Source of the DNA: Ideonella sp. WA131b
Lineage (GTDB): Bacteria; Pseudomonadota; Gammaproteobacteria; Burkholderiales; Burkholderiaceae_C
Length of the DNA: 64,000 nucleotides
Direction of reading: 5' to 3'
Assembly (NCBI GenBank): GCA_023657425.1
Contig: JAGTJW010000001.1
Coordinates: 1,364,001-1,428,000, forward strand
Part shown: one piece after another, positions 8,281 to 16,147 of the stretch
How the letters are laid out: each line of letters starts with the position of its first letter
How positions within the stretch are numbered: the stretch's first letter is position 1
Notes under the pieces: model-generated
Told to the model about the DNA's origin: nothing
What the model saw: only the letters and a program-made list of their open reading frames with translations
Databases searched by the model: none
Translations under genes and position numbers: made by a program

Positions 8281-10194
8281 TCAGGTGCCCACCAGCCCGC
8301 CGTCGGCCTTGGTGATGACGACGGTGGCGCTGCGCGGCCGGCCGTCCGGCCGCTGGTCGGGCCAGTTGCTGAAGCGGCGCGGGTTGGCCGGATCGCTGCG
8401 CTCGCTGGGGCTTTCGCCCGGGTGCTGGATGTTGACGAACATCGAGCGGCCGTCGGGGCTCATCGTGGCCCCGGTGATCTCGCAGCCCGCCGGGCCGGTG
8501 AGGAAGCGGCGGATCTCGCCCGATTTCGGGTCGGCCGCCAGCATGGCGTTGTTGCCCAGATTGGCCAGGTCGCCGCGGCCCATGGCGCTGGTGGACATGT
8601 CGGTCTGGATCCACAGCACGCCGCGCGCATCGGTCCACAGGCCGTCGGGGCAGGCGAAGGCGTCGCCGCGCACATTGCCGCGGGCCTCGGCGCGCCCTTG
8701 CGCGGGGTCGCCCGCGAGCACGAAGTGGTTCCACTCGAAGCGCTCGCCGTCGAAGTCGCCCCGCTCCTTCCAGCGGATGATGTGGCCCATGGTGTTGTTC
8801 TCGCGCGGGTTGGCGGCGTCGGTGTCGTAGGTGCCGGGCCCGCGGTTGCTGTTGTTGGTGAGCGTGCAGTAGACCCAGCCGTCCTTGTCGATGTCGATCC
8901 ACTCCGGGCGGTCCATCTTCGTGCCGCCCAAAGCGTCCGAGGCCTGGCGCGCCTTGATCAGCACCTCGCCCTGGTCGGCAAAACCCATCTGCGGGATCAG
9001 GAAGCCCTCGCCGTGGCGCAGGGGCAGCCAGCGGCCGCTGCCGTCGGCGTCAAAGCGCGCCACGTACAGCGTGCCGTGGTCGAGCAACTCGCGGTTGGCC
9101 TTGGCACCACCGGGCTTGATGCGGTCGCGGCTGACGAACTTGTAGATGTACTCGAAGCGCGCGTCCTCGCCGCTGTAGACCACGGCGCGGCCGTCCTTGG
9201 TGACGGCCACCGTCGCGCCCTCGTGCGCGGCGCGGCCCAGCGCCGTGCGCTTGACGGGCGTGCTGCTGGCGTCGGTCGGGTCGATCTCGACGATCCAGCC
9301 GAAGCGGTGCGGCTCGTTCGGGTGCTTGCCGGCGTCGAAGCGCTCGTCGTGCTCGTGCCAGCGGTAGCCCACGGGATCGCCCGGGCGCAGTCCCCAGCGC
9401 GCCTCGTGCACGCTGGGCTGCTGCGGGCCCCGGAAGTAGAAGATGAAGTTCTCCTCGCAGGTGAGGTAGGTGCCCCAGGGCGTGATGCCGCTGCCGCAGT
9501 TGTTGAGCGTGCCCAGCACGCGGCGGCCCGAAGGATCGGCCGCGGTCTGCAGCAGCCGGTGGCCGGCGGCCGGGCCGCCGACGGCGATCGGCGTGCTGGC
9601 CGTGATGCGCCGCGCCCAGGGGCTGGGGCGCACGATGTCCCAGCGGCCGTCCTTGCGCTCGACCTCGATCACGCTGACACCGTGCGCCGCCTGCGCCTTG
9701 CGCACCTTGGCCGCGTTCCAGGCGGCCATGCCGTCGGGGTGCAGCAGGCCGTCGTCGGCGTACTCGTGGTTCATCACCAGCAGGCCGGTGGCGGGGTTGT
9801 CGGGTGTCAGCGGGTGGCGGTAGAAGTGGATGCCGTCGTGGTGGGTGCCCAGCTGCGCCTCCTGCTCTGCGGCGCTGTTGCCGCCGTCGAAGCGGAAGGC
9901 CGGGTTCTCGCCCGACAGGCCCACCGCCTCGCCCCAGGCGGCGATCACCTGCACGCGGTAGCCCGGGGGCACCGTCACGGTGTCGGCGACGGACACCGGC
10001 ACCGACTGGAAGCCCAGCAGCGGCGAGCCCCGACCCTGAGCCTGCACGGGCGCGGCCAGCGGCGCCAACAGCGCCGTCACCGCGCCGGCCAGGCCGCCGC
10101 CGAGCACGCGGCGGCGCGCGGGGTCGGAGACCTCGTGGATGCCCGGGTTGGCCGAGCGGTTGCTGTCTTCCATCGTGCTGAAGTCCTTGGCCAC
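8281..10194 (-). CDS. phoX: PhoX-like phosphatase family protein (DUF839), copy 2
   Basis: This is a 637-residue PhoX-family protein closely related to its downstream neighbour; compare NPRRFSNWPDQRPDGRPRSA with the matching end of copy 1. It has a twin-arginine motif ARRRVLGGG and an Ala-rich hydrophobic stretch ending VQAQG, so periplasmic export by Tat is likely. The MEDSNRSANP segment before the signal is usual in this family. I start at the GTG at 10194 because AGGAG lies about 9 bases upstream; the ATG at 10173 is the alternative. It is divergent from phoU-phoB and has a candidate Pho box upstream, which fits induction by phosphate starvation. Confidence 0.85.
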   Translation of the reverse strand: MAKDFSTMEDSNRSANPGIHEVSDPARRRVLGGGLAGAVTALLAPLAAPVQAQGRGSPLLGFQSVPVSVADTVTVPPGYRVQVIAAWGEAVGLSGENPAFRFDGGNSAAEQEAQLGTHHDGIHFYRHPLTPDNPATGLLVMNHEYADDGLLHPDGMAAWNAAKVRKAQAAHGVSVIEVERKDGRWDIVRPSPWARRITASTPIAVGGPAAGHRLLQTAADPSGRRVLGTLNNCGSGITPWGTYLTCEENFIFYFRGPQQPSVHEARWGLRPGDPVGYRWHEHDERFDAGKHPNEPHRFGWIVEIDPTDASSTPVKRTALGRAAHEGATVAVTKDGRAVVYSGEDARFEYIYKFVSRDRIKPGGAKANRELLDHGTLYVARFDADGSGRWLPLRHGEGFLIPQMGFADQGEVLIKARQASDALGGTKMDRPEWIDIDKDGWVYCTLTNNSNRGPGTYDTDAANPRENNTMGHIIRWKERGDFDGERFEWNHFVLAGDPAQGRAEARGNVRGDAFACPDGLWTDARGVLWIQTDMSTSAMGRGDLANLGNNAMLAADPKSGEIRRFLTGPAGCEITGATMSPDGRSMFVNIQHPGESPSERSDPANPRRFSNWPDQRPDGRPRSATVVITKADGGLVGT

Positions 10195-10261
10195 GGCGGG
10201 GTGCTCCTGGATTTGAGGGGGGCTGGGATGCGGCAACAAACCCGCCAGCGTGCAAACGCCC

Positions 10262-10279
10262 GGTGACAAAACGATGAAC
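10262..10279 (-). promoter_or_regulatory. Candidate Pho box for the phoX genes
   Basis: Read on the minus strand this is TTCATCGTTTTGTCACC: two CATC/GTCAC half-sites with the 11-base spacing of PhoB boxes (consensus CTGTCAT, 4 bases, CTGTCAT). It lies about 70 bases before the phoX start. This is motif reading only. Confidence 0.45.
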
Positions 10280-10300
10280 CCCGGAGTTGCGGGGGCGGGG

Positions 10301-10328
10301 CGTCACCGGCGTGTCACGGAACCGTCGC
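10301..10328 (+). promoter_or_regulatory. Candidate Pho box for phoU-phoB
   Basis: GTCAC at 10302, GTCAC at 10313 and GTCGC at 10324 recur at exactly 11-base steps, the periodicity of direct repeats bound by PhoB. The site is 50-77 bases before the phoU start and reads towards it. Confidence 0.45.
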
Positions 10329-10378
10329 ACCATGGTCTGCATTCCGATTCCTGCCGAGGCCTGCGGCCCCGGCCCGCG

Positions 10379-11086
10379 ATGAGCGATTCCTCCAACCGCG
10401 CGCCGCTCGATGCCGAGCTCGGCCACCTGAGCGCCCAGCTGCTGGCGATGGGCGGTCTCGCGGAAGCGCAGCTGTCGCAGGCGCTGTACGCCGTCACGCG
10501 CGCCAGCGGCGAGACCGCGAGCCAGGTGCTGGAGCTGGAGCACCGCCTCAACGCCAGCGAGGTGGACCTGGAGCGCGAGTTGTGGGCCCTGGTGGCGCGC
10601 CAGCAGCCTGCCGCGCGTGACCTGCGGCTCCTGATCGCGGTGTCGAAGATGGTGCGCGACCTCGAACGCATTGGCGACGAGGCCTCACGCGTGGCGCGCG
10701 TGGCGCACCGGCTGTTGAGCCACGGCGTGCACGGCCCGCTGCGCGAGCCGCTGAAGGCCATCGCCGCCACGGGGCAGCTGGCACTGCAGCAACTTCGCCA
10801 GGCACTCGATGCCTTTGCGCGCCAGGACGTCGAGCTCGCGCTGGCCGTGCTGCGCAGCGACGAGCTGCTCGACGCCGGCTTCGAGCAGCTGCTGCGTGCG
10901 CTGGTGGCGCTGATGGGCGACGACCCGCGCACCATTTCCAGCGGCATCGACCTCGTGTTCGCCGCCAAGGCGCTGGAGCGCGTGGGCGACCACGCCAAGA
11001 ACCTGGCCGAGCAGGTGATCTATTGCGTCAAGGGCACCGACGTGCGGCACACGCCGCTGGGCGGTGTCGAGGCGCTCGTGAACTGA
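10379..11086 (+). CDS. phoU: Phosphate signalling protein PhoU
   Basis: This is a 235-residue, all-helical cytoplasmic protein with two PhoU repeats. Each has the metal-binding type motif: VRDLERIGDEASRVA in the first half and KALERVGDHAKNLAE in the second. PhoU dampens the Pho response by linking the Pst transporter to the PhoR kinase and limiting phosphate uptake. The ATG at 10379 gives the usual length and begins MSDSSNRAPLD; in-frame sequence upstream is unlike the family. phoB follows 14 bases later. No pst genes are in the window. Confidence 0.93.
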   Translation: MSDSSNRAPLDAELGHLSAQLLAMGGLAEAQLSQALYAVTRASGETASQVLELEHRLNASEVDLERELWALVARQQPAARDLRLLIAVSKMVRDLERIGDEASRVARVAHRLLSHGVHGPLREPLKAIAATGQLALQQLRQALDAFARQDVELALAVLRSDELLDAGFEQLLRALVALMGDDPRTISSGIDLVFAAKALERVGDHAKNLAEQVIYCVKGTDVRHTPLGGVEALVN

Positions 11087-11100
11087 AAGTGAAGGCCGCC

Positions 11101-11811
11101 ATGCCCCGCATCCTGATCGTCGAAGACGAACCCGCCATCGCCGAACTGGTGGCGCTGAACCTGCGCCACAGCGGCTACGAGACGCAGTGTGTCGGTACCT
11201 GCGCCGACGCCGACACCGTGGTGCGCGCCGCGCTGCCCGATCTGGTGGTGCTGGACTGGATGCTGCCCGGCGAGAGCGGTGTGGCGCTGGCCCGTCGCTG
11301 GCGTGCCGACACGCGCACGCGCAACCTGCCGATCGTCATGCTCACCGCGCGCAGCCAGGAGGCCGACCTGGTGCAGGGCCTGGATGCGGGCGCCGACGAC
11401 TACCTCGCCAAGCCCTTCAGCAACGCCGAACTGCTGGCGCGCATCCGCGCGGTGCTGCGCCGCAAGGCGCCCGAGAGCACCGACGTGGCCGTGCAGGTGG
11501 GGCGCCTCTCGCTGGACCCGACCACCATGCGCGCCTCGGCCGACGGCGTGCCGGTGCACCTGGGCCCCACCGAGTTCCGCCTGCTGCGCTTTCTGCTGTC
11601 GCACCCCGAGCGCGTGCACACCCGCGCGCAGCTGCTCGACCGCGTCTGGGGCGACCATGTCTTCATCGAAGAGCGCACGGTCGACGTGCACATCAAGCGC
11701 CTGCGCGAGGCCCTGACGGCGGTGGACTGCGCCGCGATGATCGAGACGGTGCGGGGCGCCGGCTACCGGCTGGCGCGGCCGGGGGCGGTGCTGGGCGCCT
11801 CGGCGGCCTGA
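11101..11811 (+). CDS. phoB: Phosphate regulon response regulator PhoB
   Basis: This is a 236-residue OmpR-class response regulator. The receiver has VEDEP, the phosphoacceptor aspartate in VVLDWMLPG (about D54), T in MLTAR and K in AKPFSNAEL. The C-terminal winged helix includes LGPTEFRLLRFL and RTVDVHIKRLREAL. PhoB activates phosphate-starvation genes such as the adjacent phoX copies. Normally phoR follows phoB; here a short-chain dehydrogenase follows, so the cognate kinase must lie elsewhere. Assignment as PhoB rests on the phoU neighbour and full-length similarity. Confidence 0.88.
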   Translation: MPRILIVEDEPAIAELVALNLRHSGYETQCVGTCADADTVVRAALPDLVVLDWMLPGESGVALARRWRADTRTRNLPIVMLTARSQEADLVQGLDAGADDYLAKPFSNAELLARIRAVLRRKAPESTDVAVQVGRLSLDPTTMRASADGVPVHLGPTEFRLLRFLLSHPERVHTRAQLLDRVWGDHVFIEERTVDVHIKRLREALTAVDCAAMIETVRGAGYRLARPGAVLGASAA

Positions 11812-11822
11812 GCACCGCACAG

Positions 11823-11845
11823 CCGCCGTGCCGTGGGCACGGCGG
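11823..11845 (+). terminator. Hairpin after phoB
   Basis: CCGCCGTGCC and GGCACGGCGG form a perfect 10-base stem with a 3-base loop, 11 bases after the phoB stop. There is no T-run, so it may be a pause or a Rho-assisted end rather than a classical terminator. Confidence 0.4.
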
Positions 11846-11911
11846 GCGCCTGCTGGTGCCGGGGTGGGCTGCTCCACCACGGGCCGGCGGCGCACGCGCT
11901 ACGATGCACGC

Positions 11912-12697
11912 ATGGCATCGGCAAACACCCCCTCCACCCCCGACCGCGGCCCTCGGCGCCGCCTGCTCGTCACGGGCGCCGGGCGCGGCATCGGCCGCGC
12001 CGTGGCGCTGATGGCGGCGCGGCGTGGCTGGGACCTGGCCCTCAACTACGCGCGCGACGCCGCGGCCGCGGAGCGCACCGCCGCAGAGGTGCGCGCCGAA
12101 GGTGCCCAGGCCCTGCTGCTGCCGGCCGACGTGGCCGACGACGCCGCGGTGGTGGCCATGTTCGCCGCGCTCGACGCCGCCTGGGGCGGGCTTGACGGGC
12201 TGGTCAACAACGCCGGCATCGTCGACGTGGCGCAGCGCGTCGACGAGTACTCGGCCGCGCGCGTGCAGCGCATGTTCGCCGTCAACGTGTTCGGCAGCTT
12301 CTCGTGCGCGCGCGAGGCCGTGCGCCGCATGAGCACACGCCATGGCGGGCGCGGCGGCGCCATCGTCAACATCGGCTCCGTGGCCAGCAAGCTCGGCTCG
12401 GCCGGCCAGTACGTGGACTACGCCGCCGCCAAGGGCGCCATCGACGTCTTCACCGTGGGCCTGAGCCGCGAGGTGGCCGCCGAGGGCGTGCGCGTGAACG
12501 CCGTGCGCCCCGGCATCACCGACACCGAGATCCACGCCAGCGGCGGCCAGCCCGACCGCGCCCGCGCCCTGGCGCCGCAGATCCCGATGCAGCGCCCGGG
12601 CACGGCCGACGAGATCGCCGAGGCCGTGCTGTGGCTGCTTTCGGACGCGGCGGGCTACACCACCGGGGCGCTGCTGGACGTGACCGGAGGGCGCTGA
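11912..12697 (+). CDS. Short-chain dehydrogenase/reductase (SDR)
   Basis: This is a 261-residue classical SDR, a cytoplasmic NAD(P)(H)-dependent oxidoreductase. The cofactor loop is TGAGRGIG (about 19-26), NNAG follows near 95, and the catalytic residues are the Ser of NIGSVASK with YVDYAAAK (Y and K four apart). The C-terminus VTGGR is typical. NYARD after beta-2 suggests NADP preference. It resembles FabG-like 3-oxoacyl reductases and sugar dehydrogenases; the substrate cannot be told. A TACGAT hexamer just before the ATG may be its -10 element. Confidence 0.85.
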   Translation: MASANTPSTPDRGPRRRLLVTGAGRGIGRAVALMAARRGWDLALNYARDAAAAERTAAEVRAEGAQALLLPADVADDAAVVAMFAALDAAWGGLDGLVNNAGIVDVAQRVDEYSAARVQRMFAVNVFGSFSCAREAVRRMSTRHGGRGGAIVNIGSVASKLGSAGQYVDYAAAKGAIDVFTVGLSREVAAEGVRVNAVRPGITDTEIHASGGQPDRARALAPQIPMQRPGTADEIAEAVLWLLSDAAGYTTGALLDVTGGR

Positions 12698-12720
12698 TGA
12701 GCGGGGCGGGCAGCGTGGCC

Positions 12721-12785
12721 GGCAGACATCCAGCCCTGCGCCGGTGCGGCCCCCGCTCCTAGGAGCGCGGGGCTGGATTTCTGCC
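12721..12785. terminator. Long hairpin between convergent SDR and rlpA genes
   Basis: GGCAGACATCCAGCCC at 12721 pairs with GGGCTGGATTTCTGCC at 12770 (15 of 16 bases). The loop contains the self-complementary CGCTCCTAGGAGCG. Sitting between two convergent stop codons, it may end transcription in both directions; the T-content after the stem is weak. Confidence 0.5.
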
Positions 12786-12795
12786 GCCCCCGCGC

Positions 12796-13494
12796 CTAGG
12801 GATCGAGCAGCGCGCGTGCGCGCTCGGCGCTGCCCTGCAGCGAGCGGATCTCTTCGGTCGTCAGCCGCCGCACCTGCACCGGTGCCACGTTGTTGAGCAC
12901 ACCCAGCCGAAGCGCCGCCACGTAGCTGAGGTCGATGATGCGCCCGTCGACGAAGGGCCCGCGGTCGTTGACGCGCACGATGATCTCGTGGCCGTTGGCC
13001 GGGTTGCGCACGCGCGCATAGCTCGGGATGGGCATGGTCTTGTGCGCCGCCGTCATCGCGAACATGTCGTAGGGCTCGCCGTTGCTGGTGGGCCGGCCGT
13101 GGAACTTGCGGCCGTACCAGCTGGCCAGGCCGTGCTCCACCAGCGGGCGGTCATCGGTGAAGGGCACGTAACGGCGGCCCAGCGCCTCATACGGCTTGTT
13201 GGGGCCGCCCGCGCGGATGGGCTCGACGCGCGGTTGCGCGTCGGGCGTGCGGTGCAGGTCGGCCGGCACCTTGAGCGGCGGCCCGTCGCGCTCGCCGGGC
13301 GGCGGGGTGGATGCGCAACCTGCCAGCAGCGCGATGAGGCCCAGCGTGGCCGTGGTGCGCGTGGTGGCCGGACGAGGGCGCAGGCTCGTGGCGCTGGCGC
13401 GGGGCGGGGCCGGTTGGCCTTGGCCGCCGGGGCCGGGGCCGGCAGTGCGCGGTCGGGTCAGGCAGAACAGGGCAGGAAGGGAACGCAGGCTCAT
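12796..13494 (-). CDS. rlpA: RlpA-like septal lipoprotein / lytic transglycosylase
   Basis: This is a 232-residue member of the RlpA family, outer-membrane lipoproteins that cleave denuded peptidoglycan glycan strands at the division septum. A hydrophobic stretch ending LIALLAGC, with cysteine near residue 61, is the lipobox. The double-psi beta-barrel has GLASWYGRKFHGRPTSNGE, MTAAHKTMPIPSY and VNDRGPFVDGRIIDLSY, which include the usual catalytic Glu and Asp/His positions. There is no C-terminal SPOR domain. The ATG at 13494 gives an unusually long, Pro/Arg-rich tail before the signal, so the real start may be further in. Confidence 0.85.
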   Translation of the reverse strand: MSLRSLPALFCLTRPRTAGPGPGGQGQPAPPRASATSLRPRPATTRTTATLGLIALLAGCASTPPPGERDGPPLKVPADLHRTPDAQPRVEPIRAGGPNKPYEALGRRYVPFTDDRPLVEHGLASWYGRKFHGRPTSNGEPYDMFAMTAAHKTMPIPSYARVRNPANGHEIIVRVNDRGPFVDGRIIDLSYVAALRLGVLNNVAPVQVRRLTTEEIRSLQGSAERARALLDP

Positions 13495-13609
13495 GGGCGG
13501 TCACGGTGCGCTGCGCAAGCCAGGCCGCCGAAAACCCCCGCCCGCCTCGCGGCGCACCGAGTGTAGCCACGGGCCCGCAAGCCGGTGACCGGATTTGGTC
13601 TGGGGTGAA

Positions 13610-13870
13610 GCCGTTGGGGCGGCGTGCGGCCGCATGGACAAAGGCAAGGCGGTCACGGCTGCGGCCCACAAGTTGGCGCGCCGGTTCTACGCGCTGATGA
13701 CCCAGGGACAGGAGTGCGTCGACCAAGGTCAGCGGTACTGCAAAGAGCGCTACCGGCAGCGGGTCATCCATCACCTGCAGCGCCGCTCAGAGCCTAGGCA
13801 TGGGTCTGGCGCCGACCGCACGACGCCGAAAAAACACAAGCGAATCAGCTACTTGGAAGGAGTTTCTTGA
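13610..13870 (+). pseudogene. Remnant of an IS110-family transposase (C-terminal end)
   Basis: The frame encodes KGKAVTAAAHKLARRFYALM, then QGQRYCKERYRQRVIHHLQRR. From memory this matches the C-terminus of IS110/IS116/IS902 transposases (KLAR..YALL..G..Y.DQGQ.YYEERYR.RV). The N-terminal RuvC-like catalytic part is missing and nothing upstream to rlpA restores it. After about 13795 the frame becomes unlike the family. I take it as a decayed insertion. It sits next to a toxin-antitoxin pair and a tRNA gene, so this interval has probably received foreign DNA. I see nothing in 13495-13609. Confidence 0.6.
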
Positions 13871-13886
13871 GAGGCATCGGTGCGCA

Positions 13887-13912
13887 GGTACCAAATTGGT
13901 ACCATAATGGTT
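13887..13912 (+). promoter_or_regulatory. Promoter/operator of the toxin-antitoxin pair
   Basis: GGTACCAAATTGGTACC (13887-13903) is a near-perfect palindrome in a locally AT-rich stretch, followed by CATAATGG, which could be the -10 element. It lies 35 bases before the antitoxin start, the usual place for the operator bound by the antitoxin. Confidence 0.5.
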
Positions 13913-13937
13913 TTGGCCGGCCAGCAAGGTTGTTGAG

Positions 13938-14180
13938 ATGCCTATGAACCTGACTCTCAAGGGCGTGCCCGATGAGGTGTACGAGCGCTTGAAGACCTCT
14001 GCGACGGTGAACCACCGCAGCCTGAACAGCGAAATCATCGCGCGGCTTGAGGCGCAAGTGCTTCCCCGGCGCTCTGCTGCGGAGCAACTTGCAGCCGTCC
14101 GAACGGCGAGAGCTCGGCTTACCAGGGATGCCTTCGATCATGAAGTGATTGACGCGGCGAAGCGTGAGGGCAGGGCGTGA
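13938..14180 (+). CDS. FitA/VapB-like ribbon-helix-helix antitoxin
   Basis: This is an 80-residue protein. Its N-terminus MNLTLKGVPDEVYERLKTSA followed by NHRSLNSEIIARLE has the layout of a ribbon-helix-helix DNA-binding domain of the FitA/Arc type. The C-terminal third, up to DAAKREGRA, should bind and block the toxin. It would neutralise the PIN nuclease and repress the pair's own promoter through the palindrome upstream. A second ATG six bases downstream is equally possible as start. Its end overlaps the toxin's GTG by 4 bases, so the two are translationally coupled. Confidence 0.8.
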   Translation: MPMNLTLKGVPDEVYERLKTSATVNHRSLNSEIIARLEAQVLPRRSAAEQLAAVRTARARLTRDAFDHEVIDAAKREGRA

Positions 14181-14572
14181 TCGTTGTTGACGTCAACGTG
14201 CTGGCGTACCTGCTGATGCCGGGCAAGTACACCCAGGCCGCTGAGCGACAGCTTGAGGAGGACTCGGTCTGGGTGGTGCCAAGGCTCTGGCGCAGTGAAC
14301 TACGCAATGTCCTGGCGAACTATTTGAAGGCCGGTCAGATGAACATGACCGACGCGTCTGTTGTGTTCCAGAAGGCCGAGGAGTTGGTTGGAGCCGAGGA
14401 GTACGAAGTAGAGACGACCCACGTCCTGCGGCTGTGTGCGGAGAGCAAGTGCTCAGCCTACGACTGCGAGTACATCGCGCTCGCAGAGTTTTTGGACGTG
14501 AAGATGGTGACGAAGGACGGGAAGCTCGCGAGAGCGTTCCCGCGGCGCACGGTCTTGCTTCCTGATGCCTAA
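14177..14572 (+). CDS. PIN-domain ribonuclease toxin (VapC-type)
   Basis: This is a 131-residue PIN-domain protein, a Mg-dependent ribonuclease of the VapC/FitB type that halts translation when its antitoxin is lost. The four acidic residues are D5 (VVDVN), E41 (RSELRNVL), D96 (SAYDCEYIALA) and D114 (TKDGKLAR). It starts at a GTG overlapping the antitoxin stop. It is less GC-biased than its neighbours and lies between a transposase remnant and a tRNA gene, consistent with acquisition by transfer. The RNA target is not predictable. Confidence 0.87.
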   Translation: MIVVDVNVLAYLLMPGKYTQAAERQLEEDSVWVVPRLWRSELRNVLANYLKAGQMNMTDASVVFQKAEELVGAEEYEVETTHVLRLCAESKCSAYDCEYIALAEFLDVKMVTKDGKLARAFPRRTVLLPDA

Positions 14573-14747
14573 CGAAGAAAGGGAAGCCCTTGTAGTTCGA
14601 GCCAAGGCAACGCCAGATAAACATGCGCAAAGCTGCACTCCCGGCGCCGCCCGCGTGGGCGCCAGGGCCAGAGTTGCGCATCACAGTGCGTTGCGCCACG
14701 TCATGGGCAACTTCACAGTGGTTGGCCTACAGCCACCCCACACGTCC

Positions 14748-14822
14748 TGGCGCGACCGGCAGGGATCGAACCTGCAACGCAGCCTTCGGAGGGCTGCATG
14801 ATATCCATTTCACCACGGTCGC
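14748..14822 (-). tRNA. tRNA-Arg (anticodon CCG)
   Basis: On the minus strand the acceptor arm GCGACCG pairs with CGGTCGC. The T arm is GCAGG-TTCGATC-CCTGC and the anticodon stem CAGCC/GGCTG encloses the loop CTCCGAA, giving anticodon CCG, which reads Arg CGG. The CCA end is encoded. The gap on either side (14573-14747, and 14823-14988 up to the next gene) shows no other gene. Confidence 0.93.
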
Positions 14823-14889
14823 CAGCGCGGCTGAGCCGGCGATTCTAGCCCGCGGTGGCGGGGTGTCCGGTGGGCGTGGGGCCGGCTTC

Positions 14890-14895
14890 TATAAT
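14890..14895 (+). promoter_or_regulatory. -10 hexamer TATAAT upstream of cytochrome c gene
   Basis: A perfect TATAAT lies 94 bases before the cytochrome start in otherwise GC-rich DNA. No convincing -35 element is seen 17 bases upstream. Confidence 0.45.
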
Positions 14896-14988
14896 CGACC
14901 GGTTTTGTCCGGCGCAGCCCCTGTGTGGGCCCCCGGGCCCGCTGGGCCCGCGCCGCCCGCAGCACCCGAGCAGCATCACGGCACCACG

Positions 14989-15546
14989 ATGAGCGAGCAG
15001 CACTCCGCGCCCCATTCCCAGGGTGAGTCCCACGACGGCCCCCACGAGGGCCCGATCCGCACCCCGAAGCAGCTGATCGCGACCGTGGTCGCGTCCTTCG
15101 TGGTGCCGGTGGTGGTGATCATCCTGCTCGTCAACTATGTCGACTTCGGCGCCAAGCCGGCGGCCGGCACCAATGCCCTGGCCGAAGAGGCGGTGGCCAA
15201 GCGCATCCAGCGCGTGGGCTCGGTGGAGATCCGCGATGCCTCGGCCCCCGCCGTGCTGCGCACGGGCGAGCAGGTCTACCAGCTGGCCTGCACGGCCTGC
15301 CACGCCGCCGGCGCCGCCGGCGCGCCCAAGACCGGCGACGCCGCCGCCTGGGCGCCGCGCCTCAAGACCGGTTACGAGGCGCTGCTGAACTCGGCGCTCA
15401 AGGGCAAGGGCGCGATGGCCGCGCAGGGCGGCGGCGAGTACAGCGATCTCGAGATCGGCCGTGCCGTCGTCTACCTGGCCAACAAGGCGGGCGGCAACCT
15501 GCCCGAACCGGCCGTGCCGGCGCCGGCCGCCGCGGCCTCGAAGTAA
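14989..15546 (+). CDS. Membrane-anchored c-type cytochrome (cytochrome c5-like)
   Basis: This is a 185-residue protein with a short His/Ser-rich cytoplasmic tail, one membrane segment (about 31-51, VVASFVVPVVVIILLVN) and a periplasmic c-type domain. The haem site is CTACH (about 103-107). GRAVVYLANKAGG near the C-terminus is the usual last helix of class I cytochromes. The last 15 residues are Pro/Ala repeats. It should carry single electrons in the periplasm, perhaps to a terminal oxidase, but no oxidase gene is adjacent. The ATG at 14989 is chosen because in-frame sequence upstream runs into the tRNA region. Confidence 0.85.
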   Translation: MSEQHSAPHSQGESHDGPHEGPIRTPKQLIATVVASFVVPVVVIILLVNYVDFGAKPAAGTNALAEEAVAKRIQRVGSVEIRDASAPAVLRTGEQVYQLACTACHAAGAAGAPKTGDAAAWAPRLKTGYEALLNSALKGKGAMAAQGGGEYSDLEIGRAVVYLANKAGGNLPEPAVPAPAAAASK

Positions 15547-15565
15547 GCACCCTGCGCCGGCCCGG

Positions 15566-16123
15566 TCAGGCCTGCGGCAGCAAGCGGTAGCCGAAGCGCG
15601 CAGGCATCTGCGCAAACGGCAGTTCGGCGGGCGCCCAGGCGCCCGTTTCCTTTTGCCCGGCGCCTTCTTGCTGCGCCGCCTCCACCGCGCGCGCGGCCAC
15701 CTCCATGTCGGCCGTGTGCACGAGCCCGAAGCCCAGCGCGGTGTGGGCGAACAGGCGGCCGTGTTCGTCGAGCCAGGCCTGGTGCAGCGCACCCGCGGCT
15801 TGCCCCGTGTGGGCCGTGAGCGGAAAGCCCGGCGCATCGTGCACGCGCCACACGTAAGGCGCGGCCTCGAGCTGCACGTACACGCGCTGCGGGCCGTTCT
15901 GGAAGAACCAGGCGCCGTGCTCGTCGGCGGCGTAGTTGCGGTGGATGAACTCGCGCAGCTTCTCGTGCGTGATGCGGCTGCCCTTGACGGCCGGGAAGGG
16001 CCCGGCGCGCTGCACGCGCTCATCGCGCATGCACCACTCGCCGCGCGTGTCCAGCGCCAGCCAGCCGTGGCAGTGCGGCACGTTGGGCCACTTCTTCAGC
16101 GCCGCCTTGACGATCTCGTCCAT
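15566..16123 (-). CDS. Conserved hypothetical protein (DUF2944-like)
   Basis: This is a 185-residue soluble protein of unknown function. Recognisable stretches are KKWPNVPHCHGWLALDTRG, the segment HRNYAADEHGAWFFQNGPQR and VYVQLEAAPYVWRV. I recall similar proteins as a Burkholderiales DUF family (probably DUF2944), but cannot confirm the number. There is no signal peptide or membrane segment. It is the last gene of a minus-strand series that starts with purU and begins 24 bases after the yheT-like gene. Confidence 0.7.
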   Translation of the reverse strand: MDEIVKAALKKWPNVPHCHGWLALDTRGEWCMRDERVQRAGPFPAVKGSRITHEKLREFIHRNYAADEHGAWFFQNGPQRVYVQLEAAPYVWRVHDAPGFPLTAHTGQAAGALHQAWLDEHGRLFAHTALGFGLVHTADMEVAARAVEAAQQEGAGQKETGAWAPAELPFAQMPARFGYRLLPQA

Positions 16124-16147
16124 GCGCCGATGCCCGCTGCCAAATGC

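Noticed and set aside
8029..10266. Long plus-strand frame antisense to phoX
   Set aside because: Repetitive Val/Ala/Arg/Gly composition and conserved protein motifs lie only on the minus strand.
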